Assembly (NCBI GenBank): GCA_009760855.2
Contig: WPIO01000052.1
Coordinates: 1,500,001-1,551,000 of the forward strand
Direction of reading: 5' to 3'
DNA: 51,000 bases
DNA from: Cristatella mucedo
Taxonomy: Eukaryota; Bryozoa; Phylactolaemata; Cristatellidae
Positions 34,404 to 44,715 of the stretch are shown one piece after another. The notes under the pieces are model-generated. The model was given only the letters and a program-made list of their open reading frames with translations, searched no databases and was not told the DNA's origin. The translations under genes and the position numbers were made by a program. How positions within the stretch are numbered: position 1 is the stretch's first letter; the number at the start of each line of letters is the position of its first letter.

Positions 34404-34887
34404 AATTAAGCGACTACTATGGCTTGAAACCTATCACTTTAAATAGTTCAGAAACATTAACCCATTTTCCTTTAACCTCAATTTAAATCGCATCCAAATA
34501 AAAACGAGGGGATGGATATTACTTCTCAAGTACGTAACGCAGTAGCGATCAAAAAGTGATTTGGCGGGATATACAGCGTTTAATTTTAATGGAGTCAATG
34601 AGATAACAATGAGAGATAACAATTCACAGCACGTCTGAGTGTTGAAATTAGGCAACAACGATAGCTTAAATGCTGTCACTTTAAATAGTTCCGAAAAAAT
34701 TAACCCATTTTCCGTCGACCTTAATTTGAATCGCATCCTAATAAAAACGAGGGGATGGAGGTTACTTTTCAAGTAAGTAACGCAGTAGCGATCAAAAACC
34801 GATTTAGCAGGATATACATCGTTTAATGTTTACACAGTCATTATCTCTCAGTTTTGGCCTTTTTACATTGTTATAAGCAGGGTTAAT
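34404..34887 (+). repeat. Internal 242-bp tandem duplication
   Basis: The block containing TCACTTTAAATAGTTC, ATTAACCCATTTTCC, AAAAACGAGGGGATGGA and CGCAGTAGCGATCAAAAA occurs twice, offset by 242 bp (anchors at 34,434 and 34,676). Other units carry it once. Confidence 0.85.
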
Positions 34888-35077
34888 AATAATGTCAAGA
34901 GAGAGTATGGTTTTTAGCAATAACAATTCTTTCGAAAAGCGCTTGATGCTGGCTGGAGAGCCCACATAGGAATTTTGCCTTTAGCGGGGCAACAGTCCAC
35001 GATCTCGTCAAACGAGTGGTGTTCCAAAGATTGATCGCCGACACCAACATTCCGATGCATTCAAACCTATGTGCTAT

Positions 35078-35605
35078 TCAAATGGTTTTGTGATCGATAA
35101 CATTAAGGATCTTCTCATCCACTTTCAACGCCAATCCGAGTGTCATTCCGAAGCAAAGGTCGGTTCCTGACACTGGAAAGTCACGACCGCAAATCTCGCA
35201 CAATCCGCTGCCCTTGTTATCTTTGTTACTCATGAGTTTCATTTCCACAATTTGCTTAGTTTTATGCGAATGGGAGCTATTAGCAGCCTGACGCCGAAGC
35301 TGCATCTAGTGGTCTGCAGCTGGCCTATAAATTCGGAGCAAAGAAGCCATTCAACATTTCGGCAACCGTCTTGAATGAGGTAATCCGACTCACTTTTCCG
35401 ACATGACGGATAATAAAGTATTTCGCTACCTGGTGATTTCTTTAATTCTACTCCTTTTTAGGCGCTCCTGAAGAGCAAGCGTCTCAAGATGTTTCTCAGT
35501 TGGCTATGTATTTTAGCGGCATCGCAGAACTTTCCGGGTGAGTCTTTTATTTTCTCTAAAATCATCCCAGTAAACAAGTCGTGCTGCTCCGTGCTTACAT
35601 TTCAT
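35078..35605 (-). pseudogene. Embedded frame pair, 33-37 kb unit (broken)
   Basis: The C-terminal frame (35,078-35,305, 75 codons) is open and holds KQIVEMKLMSNKDNKGSG, then LCEICGRDFPVSGTDLCFG, a CxxC plus further Cys reminiscent of a small zinc ribbon, and VDEKILNVIDHKTI before the stop. The N-terminal frame begins at 35,605 (MKCKHGAARLVYWDD) but is broken by a one-base insertion and a stop. No family is recognised. Confidence 0.45.
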
Positions 35606-35947
35606 GTTTTCCGGTTAAGATTGAGGTCGTAGTAGTCACTGGTTACTGGTACGACTTAACGATGGCCCAAAGTGTGATCTTGGTGGGCTTTCGTATATAC
35701 TGGTTGCCGACGTGCTCACGCTAAAAAGTCGAGCAAGATAACCTGAATGTTATTAAACATCGTTAGGCAATTCGTTTTGCAACGATTTTTGAAACTTTAA
35801 AACGAAGCTACGTTCCCATAGCTAGATATGTATAGGACATATAAGACTGATCGTATCCGTTGATAAAGGCACCAGATTATTTTTCGAAGCCGCATGTGAT
35901 GCTGGCGTATTGGAATTTGAAACTACATTCAATTCCTATTCAAAATA

Positions 35948-36019
35948 GGTTCTATGGTGTAATAGTTAGCACTTTAGACTTTAAATCCAGCAATCTGATT
36001 TCAAATCTCGGAGAAACCT
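35948..36019 (+). pseudogene. tRNA-Gln pseudogene with TTA anticodon
   Basis: Occupies the position of the TTG gene, but the anticodon loop reads CTTTAAA, so the anticodon is TTA and would read UAA stop codons. The acceptor stem (GGTTCTA/AGAAACC) and T-stem (CTGAT/CTCGG) carry mismatches and the D-loop reads AATAGTTA, so it is most likely a decayed copy. Confidence 0.8.
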
Positions 36020-37189
36020 ATATTTTACGGGAATCTTAGATGATGGTAATCCTACGTGCAATCGAACTAGGTTCGTTTGTATTTTCTTCGCAAGCCCACA
36101 TTCTATGTCTTTTCGCCTAATCCATGTCCCCTAACAAGGTCGCTATTTATGCAGGTGCAGGTATGCGGCTACATTATTGTCTGAATAATGTATTCAGTTG
36201 CCATTCCTTAAATTCCATTTCGTTCTACCAACGTGGTACGTTGATTCACTTAGTAAATGTTGCGTAGCTGCTGCTCTAGACTACATAGTAGGATCTAGTA
36301 TTTGATAGTGTTGAGAAAGTCCTTGTTCACCAGAAAAATCCACGATGCCAGCTGTCGTGCTAGCCCGAAGCAGCTACTTGCTGTGGAGGCTACATAATTT
36401 CCAAAACACAGCAGCTGGAAGACAACCTGGGAAGTACGAAGTACAGGGTTTCAGGAATACATTTCAGCCTAGCACTAGCCATTAAAAGATCTTAGGACCC
36501 GGGTCCGTTGTAAGGCTTTCAAAAGTAATAACACAAATCAATACGTTGAAATGTAAACAGTTGCACAAGAACAGTAATAGCTCGTCAAAAAAAAGCAACT
36601 AACACAAACACGCAAAGAAAAAGCAGATCGGTCGCTGCTGAATGAGGAACAATAATTCGTGATCAAGAAGTTAATTTCAATATTAATATGTACTCGGAGT
36701 TTTATTTGTTAAGGCTTGAGCTTTATCAAAAGTCATCTAGGCGATTGTAGTTGGACCTTGGTCCGTCACTAGCACAGGAAATGACCAGACTCTCTGCTCT
36801 CTCCATAGTTAAATAGTATAGCTAACTCCTGACAACCTTTCGTACTTAACTGTTCATGATTTAGTTCGCGGTACTAACTTTTAGGTTGTACCACTTTACG
36901 GTGGCCTTGGGTGTCTGCAAGGCGGGCTTTCATTTACACAGGTTACGCTTGTCGTCATGCATACATTTTTAAGTAAGGCGACACGCTTGATATTAGAGGA
37001 GGTCGGCAAGACGTTCAATTCCCAACGATTCGCAAAGCTCCTTGAAGACGGTAAGATGCCATCGCAATGCATAAGGAGCTCAACAATAGATATCACATTC
37101 GTTTAAAAATGCACCGGCGTCTGCATTCGCATTTCAAATAAAGTTGGCGTGTTGGAATTTTAATTGTATTGAAATACTCGCTAAAAGGA

Positions 37190-37261
37190 GGTTCCGTGGT
37201 GTAATGGTGAGCACTTCGGACTCTGAATCCGGCAATCCGAGTTCAAATCTCGGTGGAACCT
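37190..37261 (+). tRNA. tRNA-Gln (CTG)
   Basis: 72-nt intact cloverleaf. Acceptor GGTTCCG/TGGAACC ends in a tolerated G-U pair. D-stem is GTGT/GCAC with AATGGTGA loop, anticodon loop CTCTGAA, T-arm CCGAG-TTCAAAT-CTCGG. A box TGGTGTAATGG and B box GTTCAAATC are present, and a TTTT Pol III terminator follows 4 nt downstream (37,265-37,268). Confidence 0.93.
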
Positions 37262-38074
37262 ATATTTTACTCGAATTTGGAAATATGGTAATTTCTTGTG
37301 CAATTAAATCAGGTTCCTTTTCACGGCAACACTAACATGGATTTTTTTCGTCGTTTCAAGAAGTACATGTCACCATAGGTAGCCGATCTAGAGAGATTCA
37401 GCTCCTTATTGGTAATCACTTAAACCCCACGAATCATTACAAAACATTTAGGCTGACATTCTTCTAATTTTAGGCTTACTAATAGACTGAAAACTAAACG
37501 GCCATCCCATAAATTACGAAATTATTATTATCCTATTTCTGTCTTGAAAAATTAGGTGTTTCCTATATGCGATATTCATTCACGGAAACTGTATTGCATT
37601 GGCGTGCTATCAAATTGATAAAATACTTGTCTTATCGAACTGTGTACTTTAACACATAAGTCCCAGCAGCAAGTGTGGCAAAGCGTTTACGATCAAATGA
37701 GTTGATTTAAAAATCGCAGGATATACTTTATTTCTAGTTACTGTGACCTAATTGAGAAATACATCGGGATAGTACGGTACTACAATACCTTCACTGTTTC
37801 ATAAAATAGTGCGTTTTCCCTGCAATTAGGCACTGCCTCAGACCATATAAATAACTTTGGCGCATATACAACATCTCAAAACCGAATTTAAGATTTAGTG
37901 CCAACGAGTATCAAGCAATACACATTCTTTTGCTTACGTGGACCTCATTGATTGTGGGTCAAAGTCACTTAATTCAAATTACATGGACCAACGCAAGTTA
38001 GTAAATGTAATGGAGCCGAGATTATTGCAATGCAATACAGAGTTTTCCGTAGTTCTTCCTGACGCTAACGCTCA

Positions 38075-38488
38075 AATACCGGCAAATCTGAGCAGTGACT
38101 TCATCTTTAACGAATTTACAATTTCCAGTCACCAATGTCACTTTCCGACCGCAATCGACTAGTTTGACTAACCTCTGGCATTTAGAAATTTCTTTTCCTA
38201 CTCAGGCGAGCTATGCTGAGTAAAAATGCACCTCAGTGATAGTATTCCCAATGCGTTTTATTGTAAAATCTAAGCAACGACAATACCGGCAAATCTTAGC
38301 AGTGACTTGATGTTTAACGCATTTACAATTTCCAGTCACCAATGTCACTTTCCGACCGCAATCGACTAGTTTGACTAACCTCTGGCATTTAGATACTTCT
38401 TTTCCTACTCAGGCGAGCTATGCGGTGTAAGAATGCACCTCAGTGATAGTATTCCCAATGGGTTTTATTGGAAAATCTAAGCAACGAC
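38075..38488 (+). repeat. Internal 207-bp tandem duplication
   Basis: The block starting AATACCGGCAAATCT and running through TGGCATTTAGA and TTCCCAATG occurs at 38,075 and again at 38,282. It is single copy in other units. The two copies differ at several bases, so the event is not the most recent. Confidence 0.9.
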
Positions 38489-38908
38489 TGTGGCTTGAAA
38501 ACTATCACTTTAAATAGTTTTCAAAAACATTAACCCATTTCCTTTGACCTTGATTTAAATCGCATTGAAATACAATTGAGGGGATGGATATTACTTTTCA
38601 AGTACGCAACGCTGTAGCGATCAAAAAGTGATTTAGCAGGATATGCAGCGTTTAATTTAAAGAAAGTCTGTTTCTCTGAGTTTTCTCGTATTTACTGTCT
38701 TAAAAGCAAGGTCAATAATAATGTCAAGAGAGAGTATGCTTATTAGTAATCACAATTCTTCAGCAGAACGCTTAACGATGGCTGGGGAGCCCAAATAAGA
38801 ATTTCGTCTTTAGCAGGACGATAGTCGAACATCTCGTTAAACGAGATGTTTTCCAACGATTGAAGAGCCGACACCAACATTCCCATGCATTCAAACCTAA
38901 GAAACCAT

Positions 38909-39426
38909 TCAAATGGTTTCATGTTCGATCACCTTAAGAATCTTCTCATCCACGTTCAACGCCAATCCGAGTGTCACGCCGAAGAAAAGGTCTGTTCCTG
39001 CCACTGGCCAGTCACGACCACAATTCTCGCTGCCCTCGTCATCTTTGTTACTCGTGAGTTTCATTTCCACAATATGCTTAGTTTTACGCGGGTAGGAGCT
39101 ATGAGCAGCCCGATGTCGAACGTGCATCTAGTAGTCTTCAGCTGGCCTATAAGTTAGGAGCAAAGAAGCAACTTAACATTTCGGAAACCCTCTTGAATGA
39201 GGTAATCCGACTCACTTTTCCGACTAGACGGATTATAAAGTATTTCACTACCTGGTAATTTCTTAAATTCTACTCCTTTGTTTGCTCTCCTGAAGAGCAA
39301 GGGTTTCACGCTGTTTCTCAGTTTGCTATGTATTTTAGCCGCATCGCAGTACTTTTTGGTCCATCTTTTATCTTCTCTCATATCATTCCAGTGAACGAGT
39401 CGTGCTGCCCCGTGCTCACATTTCAT
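38909..39426 (-). other. Embedded frame pair, uncharacterised (37-41 kb unit)
   Basis: Two minus-strand frames. The first (39,154-39,426, 90 codons) starts with ATG preceded by an in-frame stop and an A at -3. It reads MKCEHGAARLVHWNDMREDK, KKYCDAAKIHSKLRNSVK, NKGVEFKKLPGSEIL and ends shortly after SESDYLIQEGFRNV. The second (38,909-39,127, 72 codons) contains KHIVEMKLTSNKDDEGSENC, GRDWPVAGTDLFFGVTLG and EKILKVIEHETI. A short intron (about 70 nt) could in principle join them, but I see no strong donor. Differences from neighbouring units are mostly amino-acid changing, which argues against purifying selection. Function is unknown; possibly a captured gene fragment carried by the array. Confidence 0.35.
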
Positions 39427-39768
39427 GTTTTCCGTTTAGGATTGAGGTGGTGGTAGTCACTGATCACTGGCACGACTGAACGATGTCCCAAAGCGTGTGC
39501 TTGGTGGGCTTTCGTCTACACTGGTTGCCAACGTTCTCACGCTAAATAGTCAAGCAAGATAACCTGAACGTTCTTAAACATCGTTTGGCAGTTCTTTTTG
39601 CAAAGATTTGTGAAACTTTACAACGAAGTTACGTTACCATAGCTAGATATGTAGGAGACGAATAAGACTGATCGTATCCGTTGATAAAGGCACCAGATTG
39701 TTTTGCGAAGCCGCATGTGAAGGTGGCGTATTAGAATTTGAAATTACATTCAATTCACGTTCAAAGAA

Positions 39769-39840
39769 GGTTCCATGGTGTAATGGCTAGCACTTTGGAC
39801 TTTGAATCAAGCAATCCGAGTTTAAATCTCGGTGGAACCT
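39769..39840 (+). pseudogene. tRNA-Gln (TTG), degenerate
   Basis: Acceptor and D arms are intact. The anticodon stem has a G-A mismatch (TTGGA/TCAAG) and the T-loop reads TTTAAAT, losing the invariant C56 and weakening the B box. It may be transcribed poorly or not at all. Confidence 0.7.
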
Positions 39841-41019
39841 ATATTTTACGGAAATCTTAGATGATGTATCCTGGGTGCAATAAAACTACGTTCGTTTGTA
39901 TTTTCTTCGGAAGCCCACATTCTATGTCTTTACGTCTAGTCCATGTCCTCTAACGTGGTCGCTATTCATGCGGGTGCAGGTAGGCTGCTACATCATTGTC
40001 TGAATAATGGATTCAGTAGCTATTCCTTGAATTTCATTTTGTTCTACCAACTTGGTACGTTGATTTACTTAGTATTTGTTGCGTAGCTGCTGCTCTAGAC
40101 TACATAGTAAGTCACCTAGGATCCAGTATTTGATAGTGTTGAGAAAGTCCATATTCAACTGAAAAAACCGCGATGCCTGCCGTCGTGCAAGCCTGAAACA
40201 GCTACATGCTGTGCAGGATACATGATTTCTAAAACCCAGCAGCTAAGAAACAACCTGGGAAGTACAAAGTACAGGGTTTCAGGAATACATTTCAGCCTAG
40301 TACTAGCCATTAAAAGGTCTGAGGACCTCAATCCGTTGCAAGGCTTTTAAAAGTAATAAAACACTCAATACTTAAAAATGTAAGCAGATGCGCATGAACA
40401 GTAAAAGCTCGTCACAAAAAAAAACCTACTGAAACAAACGCACAAAGATATAGCAGATACGTCGCTGCTGAATGGGGAACGATAATTCGTGATCAAGAAA
40501 TCAATTTGAATGATAATATGTACTTGGAGTTTATTTCGTTAAGGCTCGCGCTTTATCAAAAGTCATCTAGGCGATTGTAGTTGGACCTTGGTCCGTCACT
40601 AGCACAGGAAATGACCAGACTCTCTGCTCTCTCCATAGTTAAATACTGTAGCTGACTTCTGACAACCTTTCGTACATCTCTGTTCATGATTTAGTTCACG
40701 ATACTAACTTTTCGGTTGTACCACTTGAAGATGGCCCTGGGTGTCTGCAAGGCGGGCTTTCATTTACACTGGTTACCCTTGTCATCACGCATACATGTTT
40801 AAGTAAGGCGACACGCTTGATAGTAGAGGAGGTAGGCAAGTCGTTCAATTCCCAATGATTCGCAAAGCTCCTTGAAGACGGTATGGTACCATCGCAATGC
40901 AGCCAGAGCTCAACAATAGATATCACATTCGTTTAAAAATGCACCGGCGTCTGCATTCGCATTACAAATAAAGTTGGCGTGTTGGAATTTTAATTGCATT
41001 GAAATTCTCGGTAAAAGGA

Positions 41020-41091
41020 GGTTCCATGGTGTAATGGTGAGCACTTCGGACTCTGAATCCGGCAATCCGAGTTCAAATCTCGGTGGAACCT
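41020..41091 (+). tRNA. tRNA-Gln (CTG)
   Basis: 72-nt perfect cloverleaf: acceptor GGTTCCA/TGGAACC, anticodon loop CTCTGAA between TCGGA and TCCGG, T-arm CCGAG-TTCAAAT-CTCGG. A and B boxes are intact. Pol III terminator TTTT is at 41,095-41,098. CCA is not encoded, as expected for a eukaryote. Confidence 0.97.
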
Positions 41092-42532
41092 ATATTTTAC
41101 TCGAATTTGGAAATATGGTAATTTCTTGTGCAATTAAATCAGGTTCCTTTCCACGGCAACACTAACATGGATTTTTTTCGTCGTTTCAAGAAGTACATGT
41201 CACCATAGGTAGCCGATCTAGAAAGATTCAGCTCCTTATTGGTAATCACTTAAACCCCACGAATCATTACAAAACATTTAGGCTGACATTCTGCTAATTT
41301 TAGGCTTACTAATACACTGAAAACTAAACGGCCATCCCATAAATTACGAAATTATCATTATCCTACTTCTGTTTTGAAAAATTAGGTGTCTCCTATATGC
41401 AATATTCATTCACGGAAACTGTATTGCATTCGCATACTATCAAATTGATAAAATTCTTGTATTATCGAACTGCGTACTTCATGACATAAGTCCCAGCAGC
41501 ACGTGCGGCGAAGCGTTAACGATCAAATGAGTTGCTTCAAAAATTGCAGCATTTAATTTATTTCTAGTTACTGTGACTTAATTGAGATATACATCGGGAT
41601 GGTACGGTACTATGATACTCTCACTGCTTCATAAAATAGTGCGTTTTCCCTACAATTAACCACTGTATTAGAGCATATAAATAGCTTTGGCTCTTATGAA
41701 ACATCTCTAAACCGAATTTAAGATTTAGTGCCTACGAGTGTCAAGCAATACACGTTCTTTTGCTTACGTGGGCTTCATTGATTGTGCGTCAAAGTCACTT
41801 CATTCAAATTTCATGGACCAACGAAAGTTAGTAAATGTAATCGAGCCTAGATTATTGCAAAGCAATATAGGTTTTTCCGCATTTCTTCCCGATGCTAACG
41901 CTCAAATACCGGCAAATCTTAGCACTGACTTCATCTTTAACGTATAATCAATTTCCAGTCACCAATGTCACTTGCCGACCGCAATCGAAGAGTTTGACTA
42001 GACTCTGGCATTTAGGAATTGGTTTTCCTACATGGGCAAACAATGCTGTATAAGAATCCACCTCATTGATAAAAATTTCCAGTGCGTTTTATTGTAGAAA
42101 CTAAGCAATGACTATGGCTTAAAACAGATCATTTTAAATAGTTCTAAAACACATTAACCCATTTTCCTTCGACCTGGATTTGAATCGATTAAAAAAAAAA
42201 CGAGGGGATGGATATCACTTCTCAAGTACGTAACGCAGTAGCGATCAAAAAGTGATTTGGCAGGATATACAGCGTTTAGTTTTAATGAAGTCTGTTGCTC
42301 TGAGTTTTCGCCTTTTTACTGTCTTTAAAGCAAGGATAATAAAGTAGTCACGAGAGAGTACGGTATTTAGCAATTACAATTCTTCAGAAGAACACTTGAC
42401 GGTGGCTGCAGAGCCGAAATAAGAATTTCGCCTTTAGCTGGGCGATAGTCCAACGTCTCGTTAAACAAGTGGTATTCCAACGATTGAACAGTCGACACCG
42501 ACATTCCGATGCATTCAAACCTAAGAAACCAT

Positions 42533-43051
42533 TCACATGGTTTGATGGTCGATCACCTTAAGAATCTTCTCATCCACGTTCAATGCCAATCCGATTGTCA
42601 CGCCGAAACAAAGGTCTGTTCCTGACACTGGCAAATCACGACCGCAATTCTCGAAGCCCTCGTCGTATTTGTTACTCACGAGTTTCATTTCCACAATTTG
42701 CTTAGTCATACGCGAATGGGAGCCATGTGCAGCCTGACGTCGCAACTGCATCTAGTGGTCTGCAGCTGGCCTATAAACTTGGAGCAAAGAAGCCACTGAA
42801 CATTTTCGGCAACCTTCTTGAATGAGGTAATCCGACTCACTTTTCCGACTAGACGGATAACTATGTATTTCGCTACCTGGTAATTTCTTAAATTCTACTC
42901 CTTTTTTGGCGCTCCTGAAGAGCAAGCGTTTCACGCTGTTTCTCAGTTTGCTATGTATTTTAGCCGCATCGCAGTACTTTTTTTTTTATCTTTTATCTTC
43001 TCTCATATCATTCCAGTGAACGAGTCGTGCTGCCCCGTGCTTACATTTCAT
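42533..43051 (-). pseudogene. Embedded frame pair (41-44.6 kb unit), disrupted
   Basis: The C-terminal frame (42,533-42,751) is open and identical to that in the next two units (GRDLPVSGTDLCFGVTIG, EKILKVIDHQTM). The N-terminal frame starts at 43,051. The poly-T overwrite at 42,978-42,987 alters its codons after MREDK, and an extra T at about 42,805 (CATTTTCGG against CATTTCGG) shifts the end. If the overwrite is an assembly error, the gene model here is unreliable. Confidence 0.4.
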
Positions 43052-43393
43052 GTTTTCCGTTTAGGATTGAGGTGGTGGTAGTCACTGATCACTGGCACGA
43101 CTGAACGATGTCCCAAAGCGTGTGCTTGGTGGGCTTTCGTCTACACTGGTTGCCAACGTTCTCACGCTAAATAGTCAAGCAAGATAACCTGAACGTTCTT
43201 AAACATCGTTTGGCAGTTCTTTTTGCAAAGATTTGTGAAACTTTACAACGAAGTTACGTTACCATAGCTAGATATGTATGAGACGAATAAGACTGATCGT
43301 ATCCGTTGATAAAGGCACCAGACTGTTTTGCGAAGCCGCATGTGATGCTGGCGTATTAGAATTTGAAATTACATTCAATTCACGTTCAAAGAA

Positions 43394-43465
43394 GGTTCCA
43401 TGGTGTAATGGTTAGCACTTTGGACTTTGAATCCAGCAATCCGAGTTCAAATCTCGGTGGAACCT
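43394..43465 (+). tRNA. tRNA-Gln (TTG)
   Basis: 72-nt intact cloverleaf: acceptor GGTTCCA/TGGAACC, D-arm GTGT-AATGGTTA-GCAC, anticodon arm TTGGA-CTTTGAA-TCCAG, T-arm CCGAG-TTCAAAT-CTCGG. A and B boxes present; TTTT follows within 8 nt. It lies 1,250 bp before the next CTG gene. Confidence 0.96.
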
Positions 43466-43624
43466 ATATTTTACGGAAATCTTAGATGATGTATCCAGGG
43501 TGCAATCGAACTACGTTCATTTGTATTTTCTTTGGAAGCACACATTCTATGTCTTTTCGTCTAGTCCGTGTCCCCTAACGTGGTCGCTGTTTATGCAGGT
43601 GCAGGTAGGCGGCTACATCATTTC

Positions 43625-43641
43625 CTGAATAATGTATTCAG
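43625..43641. repeat. Conserved 17-nt inverted repeat in the TTG-CTG spacer
   Basis: CTGAATA-ATG-TATTCAG, a perfect 7-bp inverted repeat about 160 bp downstream of the TTG tRNA gene. Related copies occur at the same place in other units (about 26,130, 30,490, 36,180, 40,000, 47,263, 50,902), most of them still able to pair. Confidence 0.7.
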
Positions 43642-44643
43642 TAGCCATTCCTTGAATTCCATTTCGTTCTACCAACGTGGTACGTTGATTCACTTAGTAA
43701 TTGTTGCGTAGCTGCTGCTCTAGACTACATAGTAAGTCACCTAGGATCTAGTATTTGATAGTGTTGAGAAAGTCCTTGTTCACCAGAAAAATCCGCGATG
43801 CCAGCCGTCGTGCTAGCCTGAAACAGCTACTTGCTGTGCAGGATACAGGATTTTAAAAACCCAGCAGCTGGAAGACAACCTGGGAAGTACGAAGTACAGG
43901 GTTTCAGGAATACATTTCAGCCTAGCACTAGCCATTGAAAGATCTTAGGACCCAGGTCCGTTGTAAGGGTTTCAAAAGTAATAACACAAATCAATACTTT
44001 AAAATGTAAACAGATGCGCATGAACAGTAATAGCTCGTCAGAAAAGAAGCTACTAACACAAACAAGCAAAGATAGAGCAGATACGTCGCTGCTGAATGGG
44101 GAACGATAATTCGTGATCAAGAAATCAATTTGAATGATAATATGTACTTGGAGTTTATTTCGTTAAGGCTCGCGCTTTATCAAAAGTCATCTAGGCGATT
44201 GTAGTTGGACCTTGGTCCGTCACTAGCACAGGAAATGACCAGACTCTCTGCTCTCTCCATAGTTAAATACTGTAGCTGACTTCTGACAACCTTTCGTACA
44301 TCTCTGTTCATGATTTAGTTCACGGTACTAACTTTTCGGTTGTACCACTTGACGATGGGCCTGGGTGTCTGCAAGGCGGGCTTTCATTTACACTGGTTAC
44401 CCTTGTCATCACGCATACATGTTTAAGTAAGGCGACACGCTTGATAGTAGAGGAGGTAGGCAAGTCGTTCAATTCCCAATGATTCGCAAAGCTCCTTGAA
44501 GACGGTATGGTACCATCGCAATGCAGCCAGAGCTCAACAATAGATATCACATTCGTTTAAAAATGCACCGGCGTCTGCATTCGCATTACAAATAAAGTTG
44601 GCGTGTTGGAATTTTAATTGCATTGAAATTCTCGGTAAAAGGA

Positions 44644-44715
44644 GGTTCCATGGTGTAATGGTGAGCACTTCGGACTCTGAATCCGGCAATCCGAGTTCAA
44701 ATCTCGGTGGAACCT
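44644..44715 (+). tRNA. tRNA-Gln (CTG)
   Basis: Identical over its 72 nt to the gene at 41,020, with the same 5' flank and the same TATATTTTAC terminator region. Confidence 0.97.

Larger units (their letters stand above)
33325..37189 (+). repeat. Array unit, 3,865 bp
   Basis: Measured from CTG gene to CTG gene. It is about 240 bp longer than the 3,624-bp unit because of an internal tandem duplication at about 34,404-34,887. Its TTG locus at 35,948 is a pseudogene with a TTA anticodon. It is moderately diverged from the units to the right. Confidence 0.9.
37190..41019 (+). repeat. Array unit, 3,830 bp
   Basis: About 206 bp longer than the next unit, explained by the tandem duplication at 38,075-38,488. 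Its CTG gene is intact and its TTG gene (39,769) is degenerate. Divergence from the units to the right is visible throughout but modest. Confidence 0.9.
41020..44643 (+). repeat. Array unit, 3,624 bp (reference unit)
   Basis: Shortest complete unit, with both tRNA genes intact. Nearly identical to the two following units over long stretches. It carries one homopolymer overwrite at 42,978-42,987, where a run of ten T replaces TTTTTGGTCC found in the other units. Confidence 0.92.

Noticed and set aside
40974-41165. Repeated plus-strand 63-codon frame (MACWNFNCIEILGKRRFHG...)
   Set aside because: It is the translation of the tRNA-Gln CTG gene and its flanks, present wherever that gene is present.
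44320-44550. Repeated minus-strand 76-codon frame (MISIVELWLHCDGT...)
   Set aside because: It is open only because the young units are nearly identical; the older units show stops and frame changes there, with no motif.
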